A model generated the notes under the pieces. The model saw only the letters and a program-made list of their open reading frames with translations. It was not told the origin of the DNA and made no database searches. DNA of 64,000 nt from Spirulina major PCC 6313 (GTDB lineage Bacteria > Cyanobacteriota > Cyanobacteriia > Cyanobacteriales > Spirulinaceae): contig NZ_KV878783.1 in NCBI RefSeq assembly GCF_001890765.1, positions 1,217,614 to 1,281,613 on the forward strand, written 5' to 3'. This document shows, piece after piece, positions 44,846 to 52,313 of this stretch. The number at the start of each line of letters is the position of its first letter. The stretch's first letter is position 1. Made by a program: the position numbers and the translations under genes.

Positions 44846-46015
44846 ATGCAAAACTTTACAGCCTTTATTCCTACGAAAGTTCATTTTGGAAAAAATGCAG
44901 TCAAAGACATTGGTGATCATGCGTCAAAAATTGGTAGTCATGCCTTGTTCGTCTATGGCTGTGGCTCAGCTTTCAAAAATGGCAGTTATTCGGATACGCT
45001 CGACAAGCTCAAGCGTGCCAAAATCAACGTTACAGAATACGGTGGGATCACACCAAATCCACTGATTGATGATGTGGCTAAAGCGTCGAAACTAGGCAGA
45101 GAAAAAGGAGTTGATCTGGTGGTGGCGGTCGGTGGTGGCAGTGTCATTGACTCCGCTAAGGTCATCGCAATTTGTGTGGCCGATGAGTGTGATCCCTGGG
45201 AGATCATGGATCGTACACATCAGCCTCAATCGGCGGTTCCCATCTTTGCTGTCTTAACATTGGCAGCCACTGGAACAGAAATGAATCCGGCTTCTGTGAT
45301 TCAGAATCCTCGCATTAAGCAGAAACTAGGATTCAGACATGAGTTTATGTATCCGTCTCATTCCTATTTAGATCCTGGTTATACCGTTTCAGTGCCCAGA
45401 AACTATACAGCTTATGGCATTGTAGATCTCATTGCTCATTGTCTTGAAGCCTGGTTTGGTGAGGGTGAGGCTTCTCTGTCTGATCGCTTTACGTTGGCGA
45501 TTATTCAAGAAGCGATCGCCTATGGCCCGGCATTAATGGAGGATCTGACAAATTTTAATCTCCGCTCGAAAATCATGTGGGCGGCTACTAATGCCCTCAA
45601 CAACACGACAATCTATGGTCGCAGTTCCCCGGATTGGGGGGTTCACATCCTCGCTCATACGTTGTCGGTGCTGTATGACACGGCTCACGGGGCAACCCTG
45701 TCGATCATTTATCCGGCATGGATGAAGGTGATGCGCGATCGCGCCGCTGATCGTATTGTCCCCCTCGGTGAAGCACTGTTTAATACCTCCGATGTGGATG
45801 AGACGATCCAATGTTTTGAGGACTTTTTCGCCCAGTTGGGTAGCCCGATTCGCTGCCAAGATGCCGGGATTGACCTGTCTTGTAAACAAGATATTTTGGA
45901 CTTAATGAACCAAAATCAAGCCCAAGGCTTTAACTATCCTCTGTCTGTGGCCGAACGCGAAGCCATCCTCAACCAAATGTTTGCAGAAAAGCGGAGTTTA
46001 ATCGCTTTGGTGTAA
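44846..46015 (+). CDS. Iron-containing (group III) alcohol dehydrogenase, YqhD/BdhA-like
   Basis: 389 residues. The N-terminal Rossmann part has AVGGGSVIDSAK (97-106) for NAD(P) binding. The helical metal domain carries the ligand set Asp194 and His198 (IVDLIAHCLE), His267 (WGVHILAH) and His281 (TAHGATLSI), all intact. Length and motifs fit NADPH-dependent butanol dehydrogenase/YqhD-type aldehyde reductases. The natural substrate is unknown; within the island it could reduce or oxidise a building block of the NRPS-PKS product. 66 bp precede the first PhyH gene, so cotranscription is likely. Confidence 0.9.
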   Translation: MQNFTAFIPTKVHFGKNAVKDIGDHASKIGSHALFVYGCGSAFKNGSYSDTLDKLKRAKINVTEYGGITPNPLIDDVAKASKLGREKGVDLVVAVGGGSVIDSAKVIAICVADECDPWEIMDRTHQPQSAVPIFAVLTLAATGTEMNPASVIQNPRIKQKLGFRHEFMYPSHSYLDPGYTVSVPRNYTAYGIVDLIAHCLEAWFGEGEASLSDRFTLAIIQEAIAYGPALMEDLTNFNLRSKIMWAATNALNNTTIYGRSSPDWGVHILAHTLSVLYDTAHGATLSIIYPAWMKVMRDRAADRIVPLGEALFNTSDVDETIQCFEDFFAQLGSPIRCQDAGIDLSCKQDILDLMNQNQAQGFNYPLSVAEREAILNQMFAEKRSLIALV

Positions 46016-46081
46016 CTCGTGGGTGCGATCGCACCCCTCCTTAAACTTAAATTATTCATCACTATTTCAGGAGTCGTCATT

Positions 46082-46954
46082 ATGACCTCAATGCTTCAAA
46101 ATCCCCCCACTTCCATTCGTCCTCTCACAGCAGAGGAACTCGCGTTTTATCACGAAAATGGGTATGTGATCGCCCGTCAAATGTTCGACACCGAAGAAAT
46201 GGAACTGGTGCGATCGGTGTGCCAATCTGACCCCAAGCTGCAAGATGCCCTCAAAAAAGTGATCGATGACCAAGGGCGCACCTGGGGCGCGTCGGTGTGG
46301 TCGGGGTTGAACGATAGTTTGATGAGCGTGATTACCCAAACCGCCCGAATGGTGGAAGCCGCTGAGGCGATCACGGGGGAATCCTGTTATTTCATGTATT
46401 CCAAAATTGTCCAAAAACCGGCCTATGATGATGCGATCGTTTATTGGCATCAAGGCTTTCCGGCCTGGCATTACGACGGCTGCCCCTTCCCCGATCTCTT
46501 CGCCAGTTGCTCCATTGCCGTTAACAAAAACACCAAAAACAACGGCTGCCTCCAAGTAATTGAAAAATCCCATCGCCTCGGCCGGATTGATCATGTCGCC
46601 GAAGGGAATGCCGCTAAAGTACGCTGCGATCCTCGCCACATCACCCGCGCTCTCCAACATCTAGACGTAGTGGATTGTGAAATGGAATCCGGCGATGTGG
46701 TCTTTTTTCACGGCAATACTATTCATGGTTCAGTGGAAAATAAAACCGATGATGTTCGGATTTTGATGCATTGTCATTACAATGCGATGATCAATCGGCC
46801 GTCTGAAGATAAGCCAGAATCTCATTCCTGTGTTCCTCTGAAAAAACTGCCGGATTCTGCCATTAAAAATGGTCTTTATACCTCCGGTTTTGAAAGCAAT
46901 AGTCAAAGCTGGAATTGGTATAATCAAGAGCCTGAAAGTTATCTCCAAAAATAG
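46082..46954 (+). CDS. PhyH-family Fe(II)/2-oxoglutarate enzyme with HxG motif, candidate halogenase 1
   Basis: 290 residues from the ATG at 46082 (AGGAG upstream). The PhyH fold is clear: FYHENGYVIARQMF, then [41 protein letters not shown] and DVRILMHCHYN. Read against ectoine hydroxylase EctD (WHSDFETWH), the facial-triad HxD becomes His123-Gln-Gly125. The distal His215 and the 2-oxoglutarate Arg226 remain. Loss of the Asp carboxylate opens a halide site in SyrB2 (HxA) and in WelO5 and BesD (HxG). A halogenase acting on a free or carrier-bound amino acid or the finished product is inferred. An inactive or differently coordinated enzyme is the alternative. It is a close paralogue of the gene at 48189. 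Confidence 0.88.
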   Translation: MTSMLQNPPTSIRPLTAEELAFYHENGYVIARQMFDTEEMELVRSVCQSDPKLQDALKKVIDDQGRTWGASVWSGLNDSLMSVITQTARMVEAAEAITGESCYFMYSKIVQKPAYDDAIVYWHQGFPAWHYDGCPFPDLFASCSIAVNKNTKNNGCLQVIEKSHRLGRIDHVAEGNAAKVRCDPRHITRALQHLDVVDCEMESGDVVFFHGNTIHGSVENKTDDVRILMHCHYNAMINRPSEDKPESHSCVPLKKLPDSAIKNGLYTSGFESNSQSWNWYNQEPESYLQK

Positions 46955-47059
46955 CATCACGAACTCACAAATATGTCTCGTATCGGTTAGATTTACTCTC
47001 ATTTCTACTCCTTTGGTCAAAAGTTGGATGAGGGTGTTTAGAAATCAAAATTCAAACAA

Positions 47060-47941
47060 ATGGAAATCAAAGACATGGTTAGCGAATCACCTGACAACAA
47101 AAAAGAGAAAAATCCCTCGATGAATCTTGGCAATGTTGCTCCGGTGCCTGTGGTGGGCTTTATCAGTCCTCCTGCTTGGTTAGATCCCGCACCCTATGAA
47201 TTTACAACGGTGATTCAGGAACCCGTGTTGACTCAGCAGGCGATGCCGTTGTTACCGGATTTCGACTTTTCCTTTGATAATCTGGCCTCGGACGATTTGG
47301 CGGAGCAGCTTTGCCTCTGTGCCCAGAGTTTAAAAGCCGCAGGCTGTACTGTGGTGGTGCAGGTGGGGAATCCGTTTGCGTGGGCGAATGCGAAATCAGA
47401 AGCCGAAGCGCGGCGCAGAAATGACCGCATTGCCGCCGCGACCGATCTACCAACGATTATGACGACCCTGGCGATGGTCGATGCGTTGCGATCGCACCAC
47501 GCCCAAAAAATCGCGATCACGACCACGTTCTACAGTCCAATTTGGCACAAGCGTTTCACCGCGTTTATGGCGCTGTGTGGCTTTGAGATTGTCCATGCGT
47601 CGAACTTTTTTCAGCAGGGTTTGGCCCAGCCCAGCAATGCAGAGGATGAGGAAGAGCATTTTCGCTATGCTGATTTAGAGAATTCGGTCGAGGATCTGAA
47701 GGCTTTGATCAAAGCCTCGGTGCAAGTGGTTCGGGATCGGACTCCGGATTGTGATGCGATCGCGATCGTCGGCACTGGGGCGAGAACCTTAGATATTTTG
47801 TGTGATCTAGAAGCGATCGCGCAATGCCCAGTCATCCCTGCGGATACGGCGGTATATTGGTGGGCTGCACAACAGCTAAACTTAACCTTGTTGCCCAACA
47901 TGGGTCAGTTTAAAGACTTGTCTGATCAGTCATCACATTAA
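47060..47941 (+). CDS. Asp/Glu racemase-superfamily protein lacking both catalytic cysteines
   Basis: 293 residues (an internal ATG at 47120 is possible). The chain resembles arylmalonate decarboxylase/maleate isomerase: PVVGFISPPAWLDPAPYEF, LCLCAQSLKAAGCTVVVQVGNP, TDLPTIMTTLAMVDALRSH, KIAITTTFYSPIWHKRF and IAIVGTGARTLDIL. In active relatives Cys lies in the segments matching VQVGNP and VGTGARTLD (for example CGGLLTLD of arylmalonate decarboxylase); here both positions are Gly. The usual Cys-based proton transfer is therefore not possible as read. It sits between the two PhyH paralogues in the same orientation, suggesting a shared pathway. A binding, lyase or isomerase role with other residues is open. 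Confidence 0.78.
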   Translation: MEIKDMVSESPDNKKEKNPSMNLGNVAPVPVVGFISPPAWLDPAPYEFTTVIQEPVLTQQAMPLLPDFDFSFDNLASDDLAEQLCLCAQSLKAAGCTVVVQVGNPFAWANAKSEAEARRRNDRIAAATDLPTIMTTLAMVDALRSHHAQKIAITTTFYSPIWHKRFTAFMALCGFEIVHASNFFQQGLAQPSNAEDEEEHFRYADLENSVEDLKALIKASVQVVRDRTPDCDAIAIVGTGARTLDILCDLEAIAQCPVIPADTAVYWWAAQQLNLTLLPNMGQFKDLSDQSSH

Positions 47942-48188
47942 AATACTAATCACAAAAATGATGATCAAACGCATTCAAAAAAAGCTCAGTTAAACACAAG
48001 TTGAAGATTGTGACACAAGTGTAATTTTCTGTTACAATAGTAGCCACAATATTGATGTTTGAAACTCAACTATTATTCAAGGCAATCCATCACTAATTTT
48101 TCACGATCAAGACTGAACAAAATTACTGTGTGAATAGCCTTGAAACTCGATCAAAAGTCACCCTATTCAGGAGAATAAAAGTAACACC

Positions 48189-49067
48189 ATGGTTTCACAA
48201 GTGACATCTTTAAAATCATCATCCGTTCGTCCGTTAACCCAGGATGAACTCAGCTTTTATCATGAGCATGGCTACGTCATTGTGCGGGGTCTCTTTGAGG
48301 CTGAAGAAATGGAAACGGTGCGATCGGTTTGTCAGTCCGATCCCAACCTAGAGAAGGCCCTGAAAAAGGTCATTGATAATGAGGGCAGAACCTGGGGGGC
48401 TTCGGTTTGGTCTGGAGTGAACGATAGCCTCTTAAGTGTTGTCACCCAGACGACCCGAATCATTGAGGCAGCCGAAGCGATCACCGGCGAAGAGTGTTAC
48501 TTCATGTATGCCAAAATTGTCAAAAAAGCGCCCTACGATCAAAGCATTGCCCACTGGCATCAAGCCTATCCGGCATGGCATGACGAGGGCTGCCCGTTCC
48601 CCGATCTGTTTGCCACCTGCTCCATTGCCGTCAATCAAAGTACAAAAGAAAATGGCTGTTTTCAAGTCATCGATAAGTCTCACCGCTTAGGCCGCATTAC
48701 CCATGTGGCGGAAGGCAATGCGGAAAAAGTGCGCTGCGAACCTAAACGGCTGGCAAAAGTGTTAGAACGTCACGAGATCATTAATTGTGAAATGGAACCC
48801 GGCGATGCTGTTTTTATGCACGCTAATACCATTCACGGTTCCCACGAAAATAACACCGGTGACACTCGCATTTTGATGCATTGCCATTACAATGCGATGG
48901 TCAATCGACCGTTAGAGGGTGGTAATTCATACGTGCATGGCGATGAACCTATCCAGAAACTGCCGGATTCTGCGATTAAAGATGGTCTTTATGCGTCAGG
49001 TTTTGAAATCGATAGCCAGGGGTGGAATTGGTATAACAAGGAGCCTGAAAATTATGGGAAAAAATAG
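48189..49067 (+). CDS. PhyH-family Fe(II)/2-oxoglutarate enzyme with HxA motif, candidate halogenase 2
   Basis: 292 residues, paralogous to the protein at 46082 over its whole length. The triad segment reads HWHQAYPAWHDEG: His124-Gln-Ala126, that is HxA as in SyrB2 (WHQAD). Distal His216 (NTIHGS) and the 2-oxoglutarate Arg227 (DTRILMH) are kept. AGGAGAATAAAAG lies upstream; the 247-bp gap before it is AT-rich and likely has its own promoter. About 60-90 bp after each paralogue share a related GTTAGATTT(A/G)CTCTCAT stretch, so the duplication unit included the 3' flank. Two paired halogenase-like enzymes recall BarB1/BarB2 of barbamide; this comparison is by analogy. Confidence 0.88.
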   Translation: MVSQVTSLKSSSVRPLTQDELSFYHEHGYVIVRGLFEAEEMETVRSVCQSDPNLEKALKKVIDNEGRTWGASVWSGVNDSLLSVVTQTTRIIEAAEAITGEECYFMYAKIVKKAPYDQSIAHWHQAYPAWHDEGCPFPDLFATCSIAVNQSTKENGCFQVIDKSHRLGRITHVAEGNAEKVRCEPKRLAKVLERHEIINCEMEPGDAVFMHANTIHGSHENNTGDTRILMHCHYNAMVNRPLEGGNSYVHGDEPIQKLPDSAIKDGLYASGFEIDSQGWNWYNKEPENYGKK

Positions 49068-49204
49068 CCCCGCTGGCTGAACATATTGCTCGCGTTAGTT
49101 AGATTTGCTCTCATCCCTAACCTCTTTTCGACATTGCTCCGGGCATCGTTTTTCTCCCAGGGAGAGGATGGGGTGAGGGTGTTAACGTTACTCCTTGGAT
49201 ATGT

Positions 49205-50105
49205 GGTAGTGCGTCAAAATGATGTGGGTTTGGTAAAGTAGAGGAATCGTTACCACTGCACTAAAACTATGGAATGTCGGCTCTGCGGTCATCCCAAAAC
49301 CCACAAACACGGCAAAATGCCCAATGGTCATCAACGCTACTTCTGCCCTCACTGCCAGCAAACCTTTGCCGAGAGTTTTGACACCCTCTACTACTATCGC
49401 CATGTTACTCCGGAGCAGATTGAGCAAGTACTTCAAGCCCACAGTGAAGGCACTAGCTTGCGAGGAGTCAGCCGCATCAGCGGATTAGCCTATAACACCG
49501 TGGTCAGTATTATTCGTGCCGCCAGTGCTAAAGCTTTGCTGGTTCATAACGACCAAGTGCAGGGCGTGGAAACGGAGGACGTGAGTGCTGATGAGATGTG
49601 GTCATTCGTGAAAAAAAACAAACAATGCTTGCCCGAAGAAGTTGAAGTAGGCGATTGCTGGATTGCGATGAGTTTGGCAGATTCGAGCGGGTTAATCTTG
49701 ACAGCACGAGTGGGGAAACACACCGATGAACTGATTGAAGAACTGGTGGTGAGCACGGAGGGAAAGACCCATTGCCAGCAATGGAATAGTGACAACTGGG
49801 GAGGATATGAGCGGGTACTGCCGCTGGAAATTGAGCACTACATTGGCAAAGACCAAACGCAACGGTTGGAGCGTACCAATGGAATTATCAGGCAGCAGAC
49901 GGGTAGGTGGCATCGACGACAGAACAAGTTTGGCAAACTGTGGCAGCAGACAAAGGTGACGGTGCGTTTAGTGGTGAGTTATTTCAACTGGATCTGGCAG
50001 CACAGTCGCTACAAGAGCACGGCGGCACAACGAGCAGGATTGACTGACCATCGCTGGAGTTGGCAGGATATCCTCTCCTTCCCCACAATAATCTAATGCA
50101 CTACC
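49205..50105 (+). mobile_element. IS1-like insertion sequence, complete, 901 bp, 8-bp target duplication
   Basis: The ends are imperfect inverted repeats: GGTAGTGCGTCAAAATGATG on the left, and on the right the complement begins GGTAGTGCATTAGATTATTG. The flanks are the direct repeat GGATATGT (49197-49204 and 50106-50113). One transposase frame fills the element. An 8-9 bp duplication is usual for the IS1 family. The element looks recent and intact. Confidence 0.92.
49269..50096 (+). CDS. IS1 family transposase (single frame)
   Basis: 275 residues. The N-terminal zinc-finger CRLCGHPKTHKHGKMPNGHQ...CPHCQQTF is followed by a helix-turn-helix region (LRGVSRISGLAYNTVVSII). The DDE domain has Asp in DEMWSFVKKNK, Asp in WNSDNWGGYERVLP and Glu in RLERTNGIIRQQTGRWHRRQ. 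Canonical IS1 uses a -1 frameshift between InsA and InsB; here the two parts are in one frame, as in many cyanobacterial relatives. It appears functional. Confidence 0.92.
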   Translation: MECRLCGHPKTHKHGKMPNGHQRYFCPHCQQTFAESFDTLYYYRHVTPEQIEQVLQAHSEGTSLRGVSRISGLAYNTVVSIIRAASAKALLVHNDQVQGVETEDVSADEMWSFVKKNKQCLPEEVEVGDCWIAMSLADSSGLILTARVGKHTDELIEELVVSTEGKTHCQQWNSDNWGGYERVLPLEIEHYIGKDQTQRLERTNGIIRQQTGRWHRRQNKFGKLWQQTKVTVRLVVSYFNWIWQHSRYKSTAAQRAGLTDHRWSWQDILSFPTII

Positions 50106-50109
50106 GGAT

Positions 50110-50997
50110 ATGTTTACGTTTGACGTGATTACCGTTGATGCCCTGGGTCAGATTTGCCAACGCCAGCCGGGCCGGGCAGAGTCCCGTTCGGAGTGCCTAG
50201 CTCCGGGGCTGGATGTGGAGATGGTACGGATTTCGGGCGGGTCGTTTGTGATGGGATCGCCTCCTGAGGAAGAGGGGCGCAATTGGTATCAGGTTTGGGA
50301 TCACTCGCTCGATGGTTGCGATATTGAAGGGCCACAGCATGGGGTAGATGTGCCTGATTTTTGGCTGGGTCGGTATCCTGTTACTCAGGCGCAATGGCGC
50401 ATTGTAGCAGGGTTTCCAGCGATTCAGTATGAGCTAGATCCGGAGCCGTCCCATTTTCAGGGGGACGATCGCCCCGTGGAACAGGTGTCTTGGCATGAGG
50501 CGCTGGAGTTTTGCGATCGCCTTTCCCGCCACACCCAACAGCATTATCACCTCCCCACCGAAGCCCAGTGGGAATATGCCTGTCGCGGCGGCACAACGAC
50601 CCCGTTTCACTACGGGCCCACGATTACCCCCGATCTCGCCAACTATGCCCCCATCCCTGGCGAACATAACGGGGTGAGGTGGTCGGGTGCGTATGGTCAT
50701 GGCCCCCTGGGGGTTTACCGCCAGCAAACCACGATCGTCGGCTCGTTTCCACCGAACCCGTTGGGACTCTACGATCTGCACGGCAACGTTTGGGAATGGT
50801 GCTTAGATGATTGGCATCCGGGCTATGACGGCGCACCCACCGATGGCAGGGCGTGGCGATCGCCCCACAGTGAAAAACGCATCCTACGCGGCGGCTCTTG
50901 GTTCTTCTTTCCCGACTTATGCCGCTCCGCCTTTCGGAACCGACGCACACCCGATACTCGCTTCAATCGCACAGGCTTTCGCCTCGCCTCGCAATAG
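50110..50997 (+). CDS. Formylglycine-generating-enzyme/SUMF1 domain protein, 5' end reset by IS insertion
   Basis: 295 residues. SUMF1/FGE-sulfatase domain hallmarks: EMVRISGGSFVMGSPPEEEG, FWLGRYPVTQAQWR, RPVEQVSWHEALEFCDRLS, YHLPTEAQWEYACRGG, LGLYDLHGNVWEWCLDDW and RILRGGSW...GFRLAS. The paired active cysteines of true FGE are not evident, so a C-type-lectin-like or other SUMF1-fold function is possible. The ATG lies inside the right copy of the IS target duplication. Before insertion the frame was preceded by TAA CGT TAC TCC TTG GAT, so only up to two codons (TTG GAT) could have been lost, but the native promoter is now 900 bp away. Confidence 0.85.
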   Translation: MFTFDVITVDALGQICQRQPGRAESRSECLAPGLDVEMVRISGGSFVMGSPPEEEGRNWYQVWDHSLDGCDIEGPQHGVDVPDFWLGRYPVTQAQWRIVAGFPAIQYELDPEPSHFQGDDRPVEQVSWHEALEFCDRLSRHTQQHYHLPTEAQWEYACRGGTTTPFHYGPTITPDLANYAPIPGEHNGVRWSGAYGHGPLGVYRQQTTIVGSFPPNPLGLYDLHGNVWEWCLDDWHPGYDGAPTDGRAWRSPHSEKRILRGGSWFFFPDLCRSAFRNRRTPDTRFNRTGFRLASQ

Positions 50998-51489
50998 TTC
51001 CATCGCCCAAAGGAAACCCCCCCAGCGCTCAACTTGGGAGGCATGATTTCGTTGGGGTTTAGGGAGATAAATCTGGAGACGGTCGAAAGAGCGGGTTAAC
51101 CGATGCCGATCGCAATCCCAATTAGGGAAGAAACGAGGAGAAAAGCGATCGCACCTTGGACTAGCGATCGCTTTTGAACAGAAACCTACGGTTATGGCAA
51201 ATTAATCGCCGGAAAACTATACATAGAAAGACTTTCAGAGATCGCCCTGGAAATTTAAATGGCGATTAGCTTACCCGGCCCTTCAGTGCTGGAACGGCTC
51301 GTTATTCGGGCTTGCTCGGAGGTCCACCTCCAACTCTTTGAATCCATATTTCAGTAGCTCTCCCCCGATCACCGTCAAGCGATTGATCAGCTTGCGTCAG
51401 TTCCCCAGGTGGAACAGCGATCTGACTTCTCGCACCTCAAGGACTATCCCCCTGCTGCAACAATCTCCACAATTCAAACTTATCTACAG
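50998..51489. other. Gene-poor stretch between SUMF1 gene and integrase relic
   Basis: 492 bp. It contains short GCGATCGC sites, a conspicuous CCCCCCCAGCGC run, and a frame from about 51358 reading LSPDHRQAIDQLASVPQVEQ and on to the integrase relic; that frame looks like decayed coding DNA but I do not recognise it. No RNA gene or complete CDS is seen. Confidence 0.45.
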
Positions 51490-51702
51490 CGGGGTAGAGC
51501 CGACTAGATTCTTCGGGAAGCCACCCAGAAAGCCGGGTTAGCGGGCATCTCCACCCATTCCTTTCGACGCACCGCCCTGACACGGATGCATAATGCGGGT
51601 GTGCCCTTGGCGGTGATTAAGGAACTATCGGGGCATCGGACCTTGGCGGCGTTGCAGCGGTATTTGGAGGTGGAGCCAGAGCAAATGATGGGGGCGATTT
51701 AA
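51490..51702 (+). pseudogene. Truncated tyrosine recombinase, relic copy of the gene at 25234
   Basis: The last 60-70 codons of the integrase are recognisable: ILREATQKAGLAGISTHSFR, then RTALTRMHNAGVPLAVIKEL, SGHRTLAALQRYLEVEPEQM and GAI-TAA. At the position matching RCRADQILK of the intact protein the relic reads RGRAD-stop-ILR, so CAG has become TAG, and upstream the similarity is lost. Same orientation as the intact copy; roughly 80% DNA identity by eye over about 200 bp. It marks the right edge of the island. Confidence 0.85.
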
Positions 51703-51826
51703 TCGGAAACGGTAACATCTGTGACACTTATCACAGGATACAACTTGTCAAGTCACAGATACAATTCTTAATAGTCTGTTACTTTAGATGTAATGACACC
51801 TACTGATTCTTCCCTGGAGCTTTTCG

Positions 51827-51997
51827 ATGTACACCACCATTAATCCTGACGGTCAACTCAACAACTACGCCATCGAGCAACCCACCTACTTCGCTCACTT
51901 CCCCACCCATCACGAGCAAGTCCGCTATCTCCAACAAGGTGCTGCTGCCCTTCTCCTCGTCGTTGCGCTCTTCGGTATTGCTGTGGGTGTCAGCTAA
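51827..51997 (+). CDS. psb34: Psb34/Ssl1498-family photosystem II assembly protein
   Basis: 56 residues: MYTTINPDGQLNNYAIEQPT, then YFAHFPTHHEQVRYLQQGAA and one membrane helix to the C-terminus (ALLLVVALFGIAVGVS). The N-terminal phrase LNNYAxEPxxYFA and a single C-terminal helix are typical of the Ssl1498 light-harvesting-like family, shown in Synechocystis to bind PSII assembly intermediates as Psb34. CTGGAGC precedes the ATG at good spacing. A conserved cyanobacterial core gene, so the island ends before it. Confidence 0.85.
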   Translation: MYTTINPDGQLNNYAIEQPTYFAHFPTHHEQVRYLQQGAAALLLVVALFGIAVGVS

Positions 51998-52030
51998 GTT
52001 GCTTTGTGCCATTAACCTGAATCTGACTTG

Positions 52031-52064
52031 TCCTCTGTGAATGCGATCGCAGGGGATTTTTTTT
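52031..52064 (+). terminator. Terminator of psb34
   Basis: Arms TCCTCTG (52031-52037) and CAGGGGA (52050-52056), one G-T pair, followed by eight T residues. It lies 34 bp after the psb34 stop. Confidence 0.8.
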
Positions 52065-52139
52065 AGCCTTAATACCGGTATTCTGGCAAACTTTTATGCT
52101 GGTATTACCGGAATAGACGATAGCTTGAAAGCCCTGTGG

Positions 52140-52262
52140 CTTATGGAGGTTCACTATTTAATCCGGTCATTGAAAAAGGCTCTAAACCTCTAGCGAGCAA
52201 GATGCTCGCATTACGGAATTACCGGATTATTTCCTTAAGTTTCATTAGCCCAGGGATGAAAA
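52140..52262 (+). repeat. Repeat shared with 15105-15448, left part of the tnpB element
   Basis: Aligns with the split relic at 15.1 kb, here uninterrupted (CATTACGGAATTACCGGATTA). It includes the hairpin GCGAGCAAGATGCTCGC. Its position directly upstream of tnpB suggests it belongs to the left end of that element; the exact left boundary is not fixed. Confidence 0.75.
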
Positions 52263-52313
52263 GCAACGGCGGATTTAGCCGCATTCTTACGCCAGATATG
52301 CTAGCAGAAGGAA

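Noticed and set aside
47990-48040. NtcA site before the second PhyH gene (TGTAATTTTCTGTTACA, 48020-48036)
   Set aside because: The spacing between GTA and TAC is nine bases, not the eight of the NtcA consensus GTAN8TAC, and no -10 box is at the expected distance.
44846-49067. Phosphonate biosynthesis, suggested by Fe-ADH, PhyH and a phosphatase-like gene together
   Set aside because: No PEP mutase, phosphonopyruvate decarboxylase or other committed gene is in the window, and the PhyH proteins lack HxD.
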